This document shows positions 54,891-64,000 of a stretch of 64,000 nucleotides of DNA, piece by piece. How positions within the stretch are numbered: the first letter of the stretch is position 1; the number at the start of each line of letters is the position of its first letter. A program made the position numbers and the translations under genes. The stretch covers positions 62,001 to 126,000 of the forward strand of contig JAMXHR010000017.1 of the NCBI GenBank assembly GCA_023955635.1, given 5' to 3'. This DNA comes from Methanosarcina sp. ERenArc_MAG2 (GTDB lineage: Archaea > Halobacteriota > Methanosarcinia > Methanosarcinales > Methanosarcinaceae). The notes under the pieces were generated by a model. It ran no database searches. It was not told where the DNA came from and saw only the letters and a list, made by a program, of their open reading frames with translations.

Positions 54891-57489
54891 TTAATTCGTG
54901 ATACGAGAACCTGCAAGAGGCAGATAATCAATACATTCTTTATTCACGGCATAAGCTACATCACATATACCATCGCCATTCTTATCTGGCCGGGTCTGAC
55001 TGAAGCCATTTCTCTTTGGTGTAGCCCAGAAATTTCCACCAAGGTTGGACCCACCGATAATATTCGTTCCCTGGGTCATGGTTGTATTCAAGCTGGTTCC
55101 GGGATTTGTACCTTGGAAGTAAATATTGTTTGTGTTGTTGAATAAATTATTGAAGATCGAGCTGTTTCCTGAGTCCATAAGACAGAAACCGTATTCTGAA
55201 TTTGAAACAACCTTGTTATTAGTCAATATATTACTTCTGGAAGAACCTAGATAGACACCGTACCTGGAGTTCGAGTTTGCCCAATTACCTGACAACCCGT
55301 TATTACCGGAGTTTTTCAAATAAATGCCGAATTTGTTGTTTGATGCGGTGTTATCATCCAGCTTATTATTGCTGGAAGAACCGAGCCATATACCATAAAT
55401 GTTGCTTGTTGCCGTGTTATTAAGAAGTGAGTTTTTGCTGGAATTCTGCAAAGAGATAGAAACTTCATTGCTCGAGGCTATATTGCTACTTAATGTGTTT
55501 CCGACAGAATCCCATAGATTGATGCCAGAAGTACTATTTAGTGCAATATTTTCTGTCAGCGTGTTTCCGCTCGAAGCTTTCACATAGATACCGACTTTAT
55601 TATTTAATGCCGTGTTATTATTCAGTTTATTGTTATTGCTGGAAGAGTACAGCCAGGTACCGTAGTTGCTGTCAGATACTGTATTATTGTTAAGCACATT
55701 TTCACTGGAATCGTGCAGAACAATGCAAACATTGCTATTTGACACCGTGGAATTGCTCAAGATATTTTCACCTGAATTCCACAGATTGATACCTGAGTCA
55801 CTATTATTAAACGCCGTATTGTTGTTAAGCATGTTTCCACTGGAAACTTTCACATAGATACCGGCTTTATTGTATGATACATTATTCTCACTCAGTGTAT
55901 TATTGCTGGAAGAGTCTACCCAGATTCCGTAACTACTGTCAGACATACTATTATTAACAATTGTATTTTCGCTGGAATTACGCAGAAGGAGAGAGATACC
56001 GTTACCTGACACAATGTTATTACTTAGTACATTATAATCTGAAGATTCCGGACGAATTTCTATCTCTACATTTGAACTTGAATTATTGCCAACTATAGGG
56101 ATGCTGCCACTTGAAGAATTTGGAATAGCGCCATTATACTTGTCAGATATCTGGTTGTTCTCAATATAGCAATGCTTAACTCCATTAAGACGAATTCCGG
56201 CATAGGGGAATTTATAGGTCCTGTTATACCGAACCCTCTAATTGTCACTCCGTCCGCAGTAACGTAGAAAACATTATCCTCACTACTGGTTCCCTTAACT
56301 ATGGTATCTGCAGGACTGCCAGATGCAGAGATGAGAGTTAAATTCGTTACGGGTACATCGATATTTTCTCTATAGATGCCCGGATAAATAATGACTACAT
56401 CCCCAGGGGATGCGTTGTCTACTGCAGCCTGAATAGAAACAAAATCCGCAGCCTGACCTGCACTGTTACTTACAATAATTGTATTTGGCTTTGATTCTGT
56501 GAGGGGAAGGTAATCTATGAATTCGCTGCCCTCAATATTATACCGGACATCAAGGATCCCATCAAGATCAGCGTCCCTGACTCCTTCAGGATATACTACA
56601 GTACCATTGGGTTTTGCCCAGAGATTTCCTCCAAGGTAAGGACCGCCAGCTATGTTAGTACCTGTAGTTTTGGTCGTGTTCCAGATATTTACGCGTGAAA
56701 TCGGTTCGGGTTCTACATTAACTGTGTTATTGAAATAGTTATTATAAATCAGGTTGTTAGAAGTCTCGTATATATGCAGTCCCAGTTTCTTATTGAGGAT
56801 TACAATATTATTTATCAAGGTATTACCGTTTGACTCGCCACTGAGAGAGATACCCTCACTGTTTTTTGAAACGAAGTTATTTTCTAATTTATTATTAGGA
56901 GAATCAAAAAGTGAAATTCCATTACCGCAATTCGAGATTGAATTATTACTCATATTGTTATACGAGCTGCCACCAAGGCTAATACCCGTCAAACTGTCTA
57001 AGATTTCATTATTATTGATCTTATTACCTGAACTGAACATGTATAGATCAATACCACAGCCGTTGTTAGATAATTTATTGTTTTCAATATGGCAATCAAC
57101 AGCTCCAAAAAATGGATTCCAGCGGAACTGGACCCATTTATACTAAAGCCTTTAATGCTTACGCCATTTGCCCAGATGCTGAAAATATCTTCAGAACTGT
57201 TGGCTGCCCTTACTATAGTATTGGAGAAATTTCCGGATTCGGAAACGATAGATAAGGACTTGGTAACTTTAATATTCTCCTCATAGATACCGGGCTTGAC
57301 AATTATTTCATCTCCTGGATTTGCAGCATTTACCGCAGCCTGGATCGAGGTGAAATTTGCAACCTGACCTGCGCCGTTATTTACAGAAATTGCGATAGCT
57401 GCTGCATTTCCTGCAGTAATCAGATGAAAAGCTAGAATTACTAAAAAGACAATTATGCATTTTCCTTTCATTTGCCGCATGGTAAGCAC
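54891..57489 (-). pseudogene. NosD-type right-handed beta-helix surface protein (two frame breaks)
   Basis: Restored reading gives about 866 residues: a signal peptide, two NosD/pectate-lyase-like modules each opening with Ala-Asn/Asp-Phe-Thr/Val-Ser-Ile-Gln-Ala-Ala-Val and Pro-Gly-Ile-Tyr, then long runs of about 22-residue parallel beta-helix rungs rich in Asn (Asn-Asn-Thr-Ala-Ser-Asn-Asn) and linkers with Gly-Gly-Asn-Leu-Trp-Ala. Both modules end in a Gly-Ile-Leu/Cys-Asp-Val plus Tyr-Leu-Pro-Leu motif. Shifts at the A6 run 57107-57112 and the G4 run 56215-56218 vanish with one base each. This is an envelope protein of a family expanded in Methanosarcina, likely carbohydrate-binding or structural. 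Confidence 0.8.
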
Positions 57490-58336
57490 CGTAGTAACAT
57501 TTTATCGAGTAACAAGATTTTGTTTTTATACCAATCATTCGAGTTAGTAAACTGATATGGAGAAATTTATGTGAGGCATTACAGGATATTCTGGAACCCT
57601 AAATGACTGAGATTGACTCGAGTTTTGAGGAGTTGAACCCCTTTTACCTGTAAACTCCAGACTTACAGATCAGTCTTTAAAAAGAAGACAGGAGACCAAA
57701 GAACTCTCAGCAAAAATTTCTCAATTATTTATTTGTTTGACCGAGTTAAATGACTGTCCCACTGTTATTAATGCGTACAATGATAGCATTTTTCAGCCGG
57801 AACACTTAGAATTTTGAAATCAAATACATATGTAAAAAAATGGTACTGTTATATAAAATTAACTCAGGAGTTCGAAACTTATCTAATGTGAGGGTTCCGT
57901 TGAAAAAATAATTATTCTGTACTTTGAGGCTATTATTATTTCCTTTAAATGTTATTTTAACCCCAATTTGATCACTCAAATTACCTTATTGTAAAGGTTT
58001 TCAACGATTTTGTAAAATGTTCTGATTTTTTGCAACGAAACCGGATTTTTTAATTTCTGTTAAAGAAATAGGGAAAATTAAAATAGAATAAGAAAAATAT
58101 AAATTAAGGGGGTTGATTTGAAGAAAAAAGGATTTCTGCTTCCTTTTATTAATCTTATTCCAAAAGAACTTAGATTATAATAGATAAAATTGTGCCAAAA
58201 AGCGTTAGAACGAACTTTTATTTAAGGGACTCTCTTGGTGTTCAGCAATACATAAAGGCACATACTTTGTATTAAGAGGATAAAACGAGGGATATGGGGA
58301 TATAACTCGTTAAAGAGACTTTTTTGAGGGGAAAAT
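57490..58336. other. Long AT-rich divergent intergenic region
   Basis: About 850 bases between the NosD-type gene and the MDR oxidoreductase. No reading frame with recognisable sequence, RNA gene or repeat was found. Long spacers upstream of Methanosarcina surface genes can hold long untranslated leaders. Confidence 0.5.
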
Positions 58337-59266
58337 ATGAAAGCGATAAAAATTCATGAGTTTGGAAAGCCGGATGTTCTGAAATATGAGGACATTCCCG
58401 AACCCAAGCCGAGTCCGGGTGAGATTCGGATTCGAATCATTGCAGCTGGAGTCAACCCTATGGATTGGAAGATACGCAGCGGCTATATAAGTGAATTGCC
58501 TTTGCCGACAATTATGGGACTGGATGTTGCAGGCCTTGTAGACGCTGTGGGGGAAGGGGAAGTTTCCTTCCAGGTCGGGGATGAAGTTTTTGCTAAAGTC
58601 TCGATAGGGCAGGGAGGATATGCCGAGTACACTGTTGTCAATTCTACACAGGTGGCGCAAAAACCCAAAAGCATCGGATTCATTGAAAGCGCGGCAATTC
58701 CTACTGCCGGACTGGCTGCCTGGCAGTCACTTTTTGATATTGCCGGACTCGATAAGGGGCAATCCGTGCTAATCCACGGCGCTGCGGGAGGGGTTGGAAC
58801 TTTTGCAGTTCAGTTCGCCAAATGGAAAGGAGCTTATGTCATCGGCACTGCGTCGAGTGAAAATGCCCAATTCTTGAAAAGCATAGGCGCTGACGAGACA
58901 ATCGACTACAAGAACCAGCGGTTTGAGGATGTCATGAGCAATCTGGATATAGTGCTGGATACGATAGGGGGAGATACGTTCGAGAGATCCTGGGGCGTAT
59001 TAAAACCCGGGGGATTCCTGGTAACAACTGTAACCAGTATTCCTGAGGGAGATCCCGAAAAATATGGAGTACGTGCAAAAACTCTCATGACCCGACCTGA
59101 CGGAAAAGAACTTGCTCAAATCGCAGCCATAATAGACGAAAAGAAAATCAAGCCGATCGTGACAACTGTACTTCCTCTGACAGATGCACGAAAAGCTCAT
59201 GAGATGAGCGAAAGCCACCATGCACGCGGAAAGATTGTTCTGCGCGTTGCAGAGGATCCGAAGTAA
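58337..59266 (+). CDS. Zinc-independent MDR oxidoreductase, quinone-reductase-like
   Basis: A 309-residue cytoplasmic NADP(H)-dependent oxidoreductase of the medium-chain dehydrogenase superfamily. The N-terminal GroES-like part has Gly-Val-Asn-Pro-Met-Asp-Trp-Lys. The nucleotide fold shows His-Gly-Ala-Ala-Gly-Gly-Val-Gly near residue 150 and Thr-Ala-Ser-Ser-Glu-Asn. The zinc-ligand Cys/His pattern of alcohol dehydrogenases is absent, so this is the quinone reductase-like branch. ATG 58337 follows GAGGGGAAA. The frame is intact and a bacterial relationship is likely. The electron acceptor (quinone or enone) is unknown. Confidence 0.88.
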   Translation: MKAIKIHEFGKPDVLKYEDIPEPKPSPGEIRIRIIAAGVNPMDWKIRSGYISELPLPTIMGLDVAGLVDAVGEGEVSFQVGDEVFAKVSIGQGGYAEYTVVNSTQVAQKPKSIGFIESAAIPTAGLAAWQSLFDIAGLDKGQSVLIHGAAGGVGTFAVQFAKWKGAYVIGTASSENAQFLKSIGADETIDYKNQRFEDVMSNLDIVLDTIGGDTFERSWGVLKPGGFLVTTVTSIPEGDPEKYGVRAKTLMTRPDGKELAQIAAIIDEKKIKPIVTTVLPLTDARKAHEMSESHHARGKIVLRVAEDPK

Positions 59267-59387
59267 AGCCGGACCCAGTCTGTAAGCAAGCACGGAAGCA
59301 ATAGGAAGAAAGTACATTGAAAACAAATTCCAATGGAAGAGAGATGCAAGTTATCTGAGCACTTAGACTGCTGAAAGAGGAAGAAAG

Positions 59388-59774
59388 ATGCCAGAGCAAC
59401 CGAAAAAGTCCAGGAATCTTATACCGCTTTACATACTCATTGTGATATTTTATATCATTGTCGCGTTTCGAGGAGGCGAAGATAATATCATTTCGGAATC
59501 AGTGTCACATGAATCTGATTTTCAGGCCAACCTTAAAGAAGGTGTGAATTATAAACTCTGGATCGAGAATCCTGAAGGCCCCGAAAAAATAAATGTGACA
59601 ATAAGCAAAGGCTCCTATGTTGCATTTCAAAATACATTCACGCTGGCGCACTCTGGAAGAGACTACCTTCCTTACCATCCAGAGTTTACTGTGAAAGAAA
59701 ACGGAACTTATCAGGTACATGTTAACCCACTGGACTCAGGAACTGTTAATCTGAAAATAGAGAGCTACACCTGA
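59388..59774 (+). CDS. Membrane-anchored protein with extracellular beta domain, unknown
   Basis: A 128-residue protein with a short basic N-terminus, one membrane helix (residues about 12-27, Leu-Tyr-Ile-Leu-Ile-Val-Ile-Phe-Tyr-Ile-Ile-Val) and an external domain of alternating strands (Tyr-Lys-Leu-Trp-Ile-Glu, Lys-Ile-Asn-Val-Thr-Ile, Gly-Thr-Tyr-Gln-Val-His-Val) that looks like a small beta-sandwich. Two Asn-x-Thr sequons could be glycosylated. The ATG has a GAGGAAG site. No family was recognised. Confidence 0.6.
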   Translation: MPEQPKKSRNLIPLYILIVIFYIIVAFRGGEDNIISESVSHESDFQANLKEGVNYKLWIENPEGPEKINVTISKGSYVAFQNTFTLAHSGRDYLPYHPEFTVKENGTYQVHVNPLDSGTVNLKIESYT

Positions 59775-60219
59775 AATAGAATGCAAAAATCAACTAGAAA
59801 ACACAACGAGAGAAAATAATTATTTTCTGGTTCTTCATTTTTGAGTGAGTAATTGATGTACATTTATAAATAGAAGCATCAGGTGTAAAAATTAAAAAAC
59901 TTTTTGTTGAAAATAGTATTCCAGTTTGATATTTTTTGACATTTTTGAATAAATATTTATTGTAAGGACAATTTATTCTATCTGTTATATATATTTATCA
60001 GTCATAGGTATATACACAAGGACTATTAGAATTTATTTCTGCCAGCCAGAAAATAAAAGGATTGAGATATTTTTATTTCCACTTATATGACTTATTGCAG
60101 ACATTCAGTGCTGAAAATAAATCTGAATTTTGAAGATCCTATAAAATTCAAAGTATACGCAAAATAAAGGTGTGTAACCGGGATAATTTAGAAAATTACT
60201 GTGAGTAACAGGTGATAAG
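59775..60219. other. AT-rich intergenic region
   Basis: About 445 bases with no supportable gene. TATA-like sequence (TTATATATATTTATC) lies near 59986-60000, upstream of the protease-inhibitor gene. Confidence 0.5.
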
Positions 60220-60648
60220 ATGCCGAAAACTCGACTTGGAATAATGGTTTTAATAATATGTTTGATTATGGCAACGATTCCAGCAGCTGTATGTTCTACG
60301 CCTCATGTGGCAGGTAATCATAAGATAATAACCGAAGCTGATGACGGAAAGAGCATATATCTTAAAAAAGGAGACAGTTTTTACCTGATGCTTAAGGAAA
60401 ACCCAAGTACGGGCTATTCCTGGGAAATTAGCCTGAGCAAAGGACTTAGCCTGCTCTCGGATAAATATTATTCCCCGGAATCTTCTAAAAAAGGTGAAAA
60501 GTTTATTGTTGGTGCTGCAGGGTTTCATTTATGGAAAATTAAAGCCGTGGCTACAGGCAAGCAACAGGTAAACGGAATATACAAGAGATCCTGGGAGAAA
60601 GAAACCGGCGAGGAGCAGACCTTCAAGCTTAATGTTGTAGTGGTCTGA
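60220..60648 (+). CDS. Chagasin-like cysteine-protease inhibitor (family I42)
   Basis: A 142-residue exported protein with a signal peptide to about residue 26. The domain carries the three inhibitor loops of family I42: Asn-Pro-Ser-Thr-Gly-Tyr-Ser-Trp near residue 63, Gly-Ala-Ala-Gly-Phe-His-Leu-Trp near residue 98 and Tyr-Lys-Arg-Ser-Trp-Glu near residue 120. Such proteins block papain-like proteases, including endogenous ones. The start reads Met-Pro-Lys after an AGGTGATAAG site. A decayed second copy lies at 61503. Confidence 0.9.
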   Translation: MPKTRLGIMVLIICLIMATIPAAVCSTPHVAGNHKIITEADDGKSIYLKKGDSFYLMLKENPSTGYSWEISLSKGLSLLSDKYYSPESSKKGEKFIVGAAGFHLWKIKAVATGKQQVNGIYKRSWEKETGEEQTFKLNVVVV

Positions 60649-61041
60649 ACCGCGTCCTCACCTTTCACGCCTTTTTTCTTTTTACATTTTCCGAAAACTC
60701 GATTGGATTGAGGATCAGCCGGATAAAACGAATCGATTTTCTTCATGTTGAGATCACTTGTCAAACCTGACTTACTTCAACAAACTTAATATACTTATTA
60801 CTACTATTTTTATTTGCATTTAATTATTTTAAGTGCACCTATATTTTTGGTAGAAACCGGTAGGAGCACTTGATTTAAAATCTTTTTTATGATGATGCAA
60901 CAAGTTAAGATTTCTACAGGCAAAATTTGAATTATTTTCGTGGAAAGACCATCAATTGCCTCAATTGATGCAAAAAAATCCAATTTGAGAGTTAATTTAA
61001 GAGATCAAACATACAATCCACTTTAAAACTGGAGGGTTATC
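60649..61041. other. Intergenic region
   Basis: About 390 bases. The first 60 are GC-rich relative to the rest, and T-runs near 60667-60680 follow the inhibitor gene. No gene is seen. Confidence 0.5.
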
Positions 61042-61434
61042 ATGGATAAAATCTATGATGTAAGAACAGAGCAAATTGAAGCAAATCTTGAACAATTTAA
61101 AGTCAATCCGAATCAGCTTTCTGATACCAGCATGATTTTTCCTGAAACAGTGAGAAGAACTCGTTCCCGCCCGGCAGATCTCAGGAAAATTTGGGATTAT
61201 TTAGAATTATTGTTTTCGATGTTATCAGATTCCTTTAATAAGAAATACCCGGTTCCCAAGAAAACAGTATTCGTGATAACATTCGCTCTCCTGTATCTCA
61301 TAAGTCCAATTGACATTTCTCCAGATATTATTCCTTTAATCGGATTTGTGGATGACGTCGCTGTACTTGCTTTTGCATTTAGCCTTATTAAAGATGACTT
61401 GGAAAATTATAGAGCCTGGAAAATGAGTAACTGA
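61042..61434 (+). CDS. DUF1232 (YkvA-like) membrane protein
   Basis: A 130-residue protein. A charged N-terminal part is followed by the DUF1232 signature: two short helices with Tyr-Leu-Ile-Ser-Pro-Ile-Asp-Ile-Ser-Pro-Asp-Ile-Ile-Pro-Leu-Ile-Gly-Phe-Val-Asp-Asp near residue 92. Members are small helical membrane proteins of unknown role. ATG 61042 has a GGAGG site. The final codons (Met-Ser-Asn) lie inside a 22-bp tandem repeat that continues beyond the stop. Confidence 0.85.
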   Translation: MDKIYDVRTEQIEANLEQFKVNPNQLSDTSMIFPETVRRTRSRPADLRKIWDYLELLFSMLSDSFNKKYPVPKKTVFVITFALLYLISPIDISPDIIPLIGFVDDVAVLAFAFSLIKDDLENYRAWKMSN

Positions 61435-61502
61435 AAAAAACAATAATGAGTAACTGGAAAAACAATAATGAGTAACTGGAAAAACAATAATGAGTAACTG
61501 GG
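61423..61502 (+). repeat. 22-bp tandem repeat, about 3.5 copies
   Basis: The unit ATGAGTAACTGGAAAAACAATA starts at 61423, 61446, 61468 and 61490, with the first copy one base longer. It overlaps the last three sense codons and the stop of the DUF1232 gene, each copy repeating ATG-AGT-AAC. Confidence 0.85.
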
Positions 61503-61697
61503 CTTAATCAGCTATCGGACAAATATCGCCCCTTCGAATCTTCAGTAAATAATCTCGCTATTGGTGCCGCTGGGTTTCATTATGGAGAATTGAAGGTGTA
61601 GCTAAAGGCAGCCAGCAGGTAAACGCGATATACAAAAGTCCTGGGAGTCAACAGGTAAGGAGCAGACCTTCAAACTTAATGTTGTGGTGGTCTGGAG
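61503..61697 (+). pseudogene. Degenerate fragment of a second I42 inhibitor gene
   Basis: DNA here resembles 60440-60648: GGTGCCGCTGGGTTTCATTATGG, then AAAGGCAGCCAGCAGGTAAACG, then GAGCAGACCTTCAAACTTAATGTTGTGGTGGTCTGG, with shifts and stops. Only the C-terminal half remains. It indicates duplication of the inhibitor gene followed by loss. Confidence 0.75.
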
Positions 61698-61972
61698 AAA
61701 GCTTTCAATTTTATACTTTTTCTTTTTAAATTCTTTAAAATTCAATTGAAAAAAGACAATAACCTAAACGCTAATGTATCCTTAAAATACCTGTAAATTA
61801 ACAAAAACCGGAGAAATATAACTTTTTAGTATATTTTCACCCAGGCTCGCTTGAAACTCTCCGATTGCACCGTAATTTGAGGTTTATTTATCTATGGTCT
61901 ATCCCAAAACCGGTTCTCTTCTCACATCAATAAAAATTTCAAACGTTTTTTATATTTATGAGCTCTATAGAT

Positions 61973-62092
61973 TATAGGACTTACACAATTGAACTGAAAA
62001 ACTAAGAGAATCAGGCCGTCAACCGTATAAAACGTGACTTTAATCCACAGTCTTTGCCGTAATTGATTTTGTTCATCAAGTGCGTAGTCCTA
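61973..62092. repeat. MITE-like element with terminal inverted repeats (copy 2)
   Basis: ATAGGACTTACACAATTGAAC at the left and the reverse complement ATAGGACTACGCACTTGATG at the right enclose about 80 bases. It is related in ends and inner words to the copy at 28065-28182. Bases 61698-61972 and 62093-62191 show nothing else. Confidence 0.55.
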
Positions 62093-62191
62093 TATCCCTT
62101 GGGGAGATCCGGAACCTCGTTCTGGACTCGCAGCTGAGGACATAGTAAAATGGGCTAAAAATAAATGGGGAAAAACAGGAACTATAGCTAC

Positions 62192-63367
62192 TAGTGTCGC
62201 GAAAATTTAATTCTTTGTTAACTTTATAAGCTCTGAATCCCTTTACATCTTCATGCTTACTATTAACCTTGAAGATCACGAGGTAAATTTCCTTCTTGAC
62301 TTTGTGAGAAAAGGACATAAAAGTGCACGAGAAATCACCCGAGCACGTGTCCTCCTCCTTTCAAACCAGCATAAAACAGGTACAGAGATAGCGAAAACAT
62401 TAGGTATTTCCAGGAATACTACTTTTAATATCAGGAAACGATACGTTGAAGAAGGTCTTCTGAGTTCTCTTTTTGACAAACCACGACCTGGTCAACCTAT
62501 AAAATACACCGAAAAACATGTTGCAGAAATAATTGCGCTCGCATGTACCAGTTCTCCCGATGGAAGCAAAAGATGGTCGCTTACACTGCTTACTGAAGAA
62601 CTGAAGAAAAAAGAAGGATTTGAAACAATAAACAAAGAGAGCATCAGGCTTATTCTAAAAAAGCAAAACTAAACCCTGGTTAAGACGGATGTGGTGCATT
62701 CAGACGATTGATTCCGAGTACAGAAAGAGAATGTATGACGTTCTTGACCTATACGAAGAGGATTACGACCCTAAAAACCCTATTATCTGTCTTGACGAGA
62801 AACCAAAGCAACTGCTTGGAGATAAGAGAATTCCCATTCCTATGAAGCCTGGAAGTCCAGAGAGGTATGATTATGAATATATCAGGAACGGAACAGCAAA
62901 CATATTCATGGCAGTAGAGTTCAAAGCAGGAAAAAGGGTGACTCAGGTAACCAAAAGAAGAACTATGAAGGATTTTGCACAATTCGTGAAAATTCTCGTT
63001 ACCGAAGAATATTCTGAAGCTGAAGTCATCCGACTGGTTACGGATAATCTCAATATACATAAAGAAAAGTCATTCTACGAAACATTCAGCGAAGAAGAAG
63101 CAAAAACAATTCTGGACAAGATAGAATTCCATTATACGCCAAAACATGCAAGTTGGCTTAATGCTGCAGAAATAGAGATCAATGTTATGGATATTGAATG
63201 TACAGGCAGAAGGATCGGGGATATGGAGACACTTACACACGAAGTGGATGCATGGACAAAGAGAAGGAATGAACATAAAAAGAAAATAGAATGGAAATTT
63301 ACGAGGAAGAATGCGGACGAGAAAATGTCAAAGTATTATGTGAAATAATTAAATTGACAAGACACTA
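62192..63367 (+). mobile_element. IS630-family element
   Basis: The left end TAGTGTCGCGAAAATTTAA (62192-62210) and the right end TTAAATTGACAAGACACTA (63349-63367) are imperfect terminal inverted repeats. The enclosed 1.18 kb holds one transposase in two frames. The ends carry the TA expected at IS630 insertions. A MITE at 35748 shares the end sequence. Confidence 0.8.
62253..63348 (+). pseudogene. IS630 transposase (two frame breaks)
   Basis: About 365 residues restored. The N-terminal helix-turn-helix (Thr-Glu-Ile-Ala-Lys-Thr-Leu-Gly-Ile-Ser) is near residue 45. The catalytic triad is in Cys-Leu-Asp-Glu-Lys-Pro, Val-Thr-Asp-Asn-Leu-Asn-Ile-His and Asn-Ala-Ala-Glu-Ile-Glu. The frame changes at the A6 run 62657-62662 and again at CCC near 62674; one base at each restores Leu-Asn-Pro-Trp-Leu-Arg. 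All acidic residues are kept, so if the breaks are assembly errors the element would be active. Confidence 0.82.
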
Positions 63368-63432
63368 GCTTTTCTAATAGTGTCGCTATATCATAAATTG
63401 AAAACAATAGACCATTCTTCAGTATGATTCCA

Positions 63433-63588
63433 AATCATTTTCGACTTTGTAGAGGATACATAGTTCAAGACGGGTATACATATTTACGCCTTAATGGTCC
63501 AATGCCTGTTGGTTCGACATATGGCAATCCAAGATTACTTGAACGCACATACGGCAGTTCAGAAATGAAAAGTGTATATGTAAGGTAA
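63433..63588 (+). other. Possible C-terminal coding remnant
   Basis: An open frame without a clear start reads Gly-Tyr-Ile-Val-Gln-Asp-Gly-Tyr-Thr-Tyr-Leu-Arg-Leu and ends Val-Tyr-Val-Arg-TAA. It looks like the end of a gene cut by the IS630 insertion, but the family is not recognised. Confidence 0.3.
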
Positions 63589-63766
63589 AAATTCCTCAGA
63601 GGAATTTGATAAACTTCTGGTTTTCAACGGTTGCCTATGACCTATATAACAACCGACCAAAGATTGGGGTTTATCGAAACCTCCTTTTTATAGGGTGCTG
63701 GCATGAAAAAATCCATGAGGGAGTCGCTTTGTTGCTTTTAAATGAGTCCATAAGTTGGGATTTAAA

Positions 63767-64000
63767 ATGGAAGAAATAACATATGATAAAACATATCGAG
63801 AGCATACTCTCATAAGAGTTTTGGGAATAACTTCACTTACGATTTTAGTATTAGCTGGTGTAGCAAGTGCAGCTCCATTTGCATATGTGACAAATCTGGG
63901 AGATTATAATCTGAGAGGTTATTATTACGATATGAATTATAAAGGTGCTATCCCGACTCCTAGTGTCGCTGTAATTGACACAGTAACTAACAATATTAAA
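63767..64000 (+). CDS. YVTN-type beta-propeller surface protein, 5' part
   Basis: ATG 63767 starts 78 codons running off the right edge. A cytoplasmic charged start is followed by a signal helix (Ile-Leu-Val-Leu-Ala-Gly-Val-Ala-Ser-Ala), then Ala-Tyr-Val-Thr-Asn-Leu-Gly-Asp and Val-Ala-Val-Ile-Asp-Thr-Val-Thr-Asn-Asn, the two halves of a YVTN propeller blade with a longer Tyr-rich insert between them. Such proteins form part of the methanosarcinal envelope. Confidence 0.75.
   Translation, partial: MEEITYDKTYREHTLIRVLGITSLTILVLAGVASAAPFAYVTNLGDYNLRGYYYDMNYKGAIPTPSVAVIDTVTNNIK

Noticed and set aside
63377..63389. TAGTGTCGCTATA just after the IS630 right end, and TAGTGTCGCT at 63962, as further IS ends
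   Set aside because: No partner inverted end at a sensible distance; the second lies in frame in the YVTN gene as Ser-Val-Ala-Val. Probably chance or ancient.

Overview
The window is archaeal and looks like a Methanosarcina-type methanogen (order Methanosarcinales). The evidence is gene content: a cupin-type glucose-6-phosphate isomerase, an NrpR-type nitrogen regulator without its own DNA-binding domain, an archaeal tyrosyl-tRNA synthetase, a Thg1-like tRNA-His guanylyltransferase, a methylcobamide:coenzyme M methyltransferase, CARDB/PGF-pre-PGF, NosD-type beta-helix, TolB-type and YVTN-type propeller surface proteins, and several IS families. Coding sequence is moderately AT-rich with AT-richer spacers. 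No rRNA, tRNA or CRISPR array was recognised.

Layout. 1-9.4 kb is mostly core metabolism and information processing: RecJ-like phosphoesterase, NrpRII, Pgi, an RNase H-like exonuclease, malate dehydrogenase, a PRC-barrel protein, Thg1, TyrS and an unknown 390-residue protein. 9.9-13.4 kb holds a large CARDB surface protein and two small membrane proteins. 13.7-17.7 kb holds a HIT protein and a sulfur-relay-like series (TusA, DsrE-like, an IscS homologue lacking key PLP residues, IscU fused to a DUF59 domain). 17.8-19.9 kb is a large-subunit catalase. 20.5-22.7 kb has a methyltransferase whose end was changed by an IS200-type insertion, then a decayed aldo/keto reductase. 23-25.7 kb is a compact glycan/lipid locus (flippase-like protein, GT4 glycosyltransferase, deacetylase). 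25.9-38.2 kb is an accessory zone: gene remnants, a thioredoxin-CcdA pair, a universal stress protein, IS1 and IS1634 debris, a MITE, and a GC-rich bacterial-looking insert (chloroperoxidase-type hydrolase plus DUF302). 38.6-43.9 kb has a co-directional radical SAM / EgtD-like methyltransferase / arginine-deiminase-like cluster converging on two tandem UbiA prenyltransferases. 44-64 kb holds surface and secreted proteins, a transporter, a CoM methyltransferase, a histidine kinase, an orphan TaqI-like specificity domain, a NosD-type protein, an MDR oxidoreductase, a chagasin-like inhibitor, an IS630 element and the start of a YVTN-type surface protein.

A property of the whole window matters for every reader: more than twenty genes are interrupted by one-base frame changes, and in nearly all of them adding back one base to a short homopolymer restores a family-typical protein. 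This looks like systematic homopolymer under-calling in the assembly, although real decay also exists (aldo/keto reductase, TTHB210-like, SnoaL-like, DUF302 and carboxymuconolactone decarboxylase remnants). I label the interrupted genes pseudogene and describe the restored reading. The loci most worth following are the sulfur-relay cluster with the PLP-site-less IscS homologue and the radical SAM/EgtD-like/deiminase/UbiA cluster.
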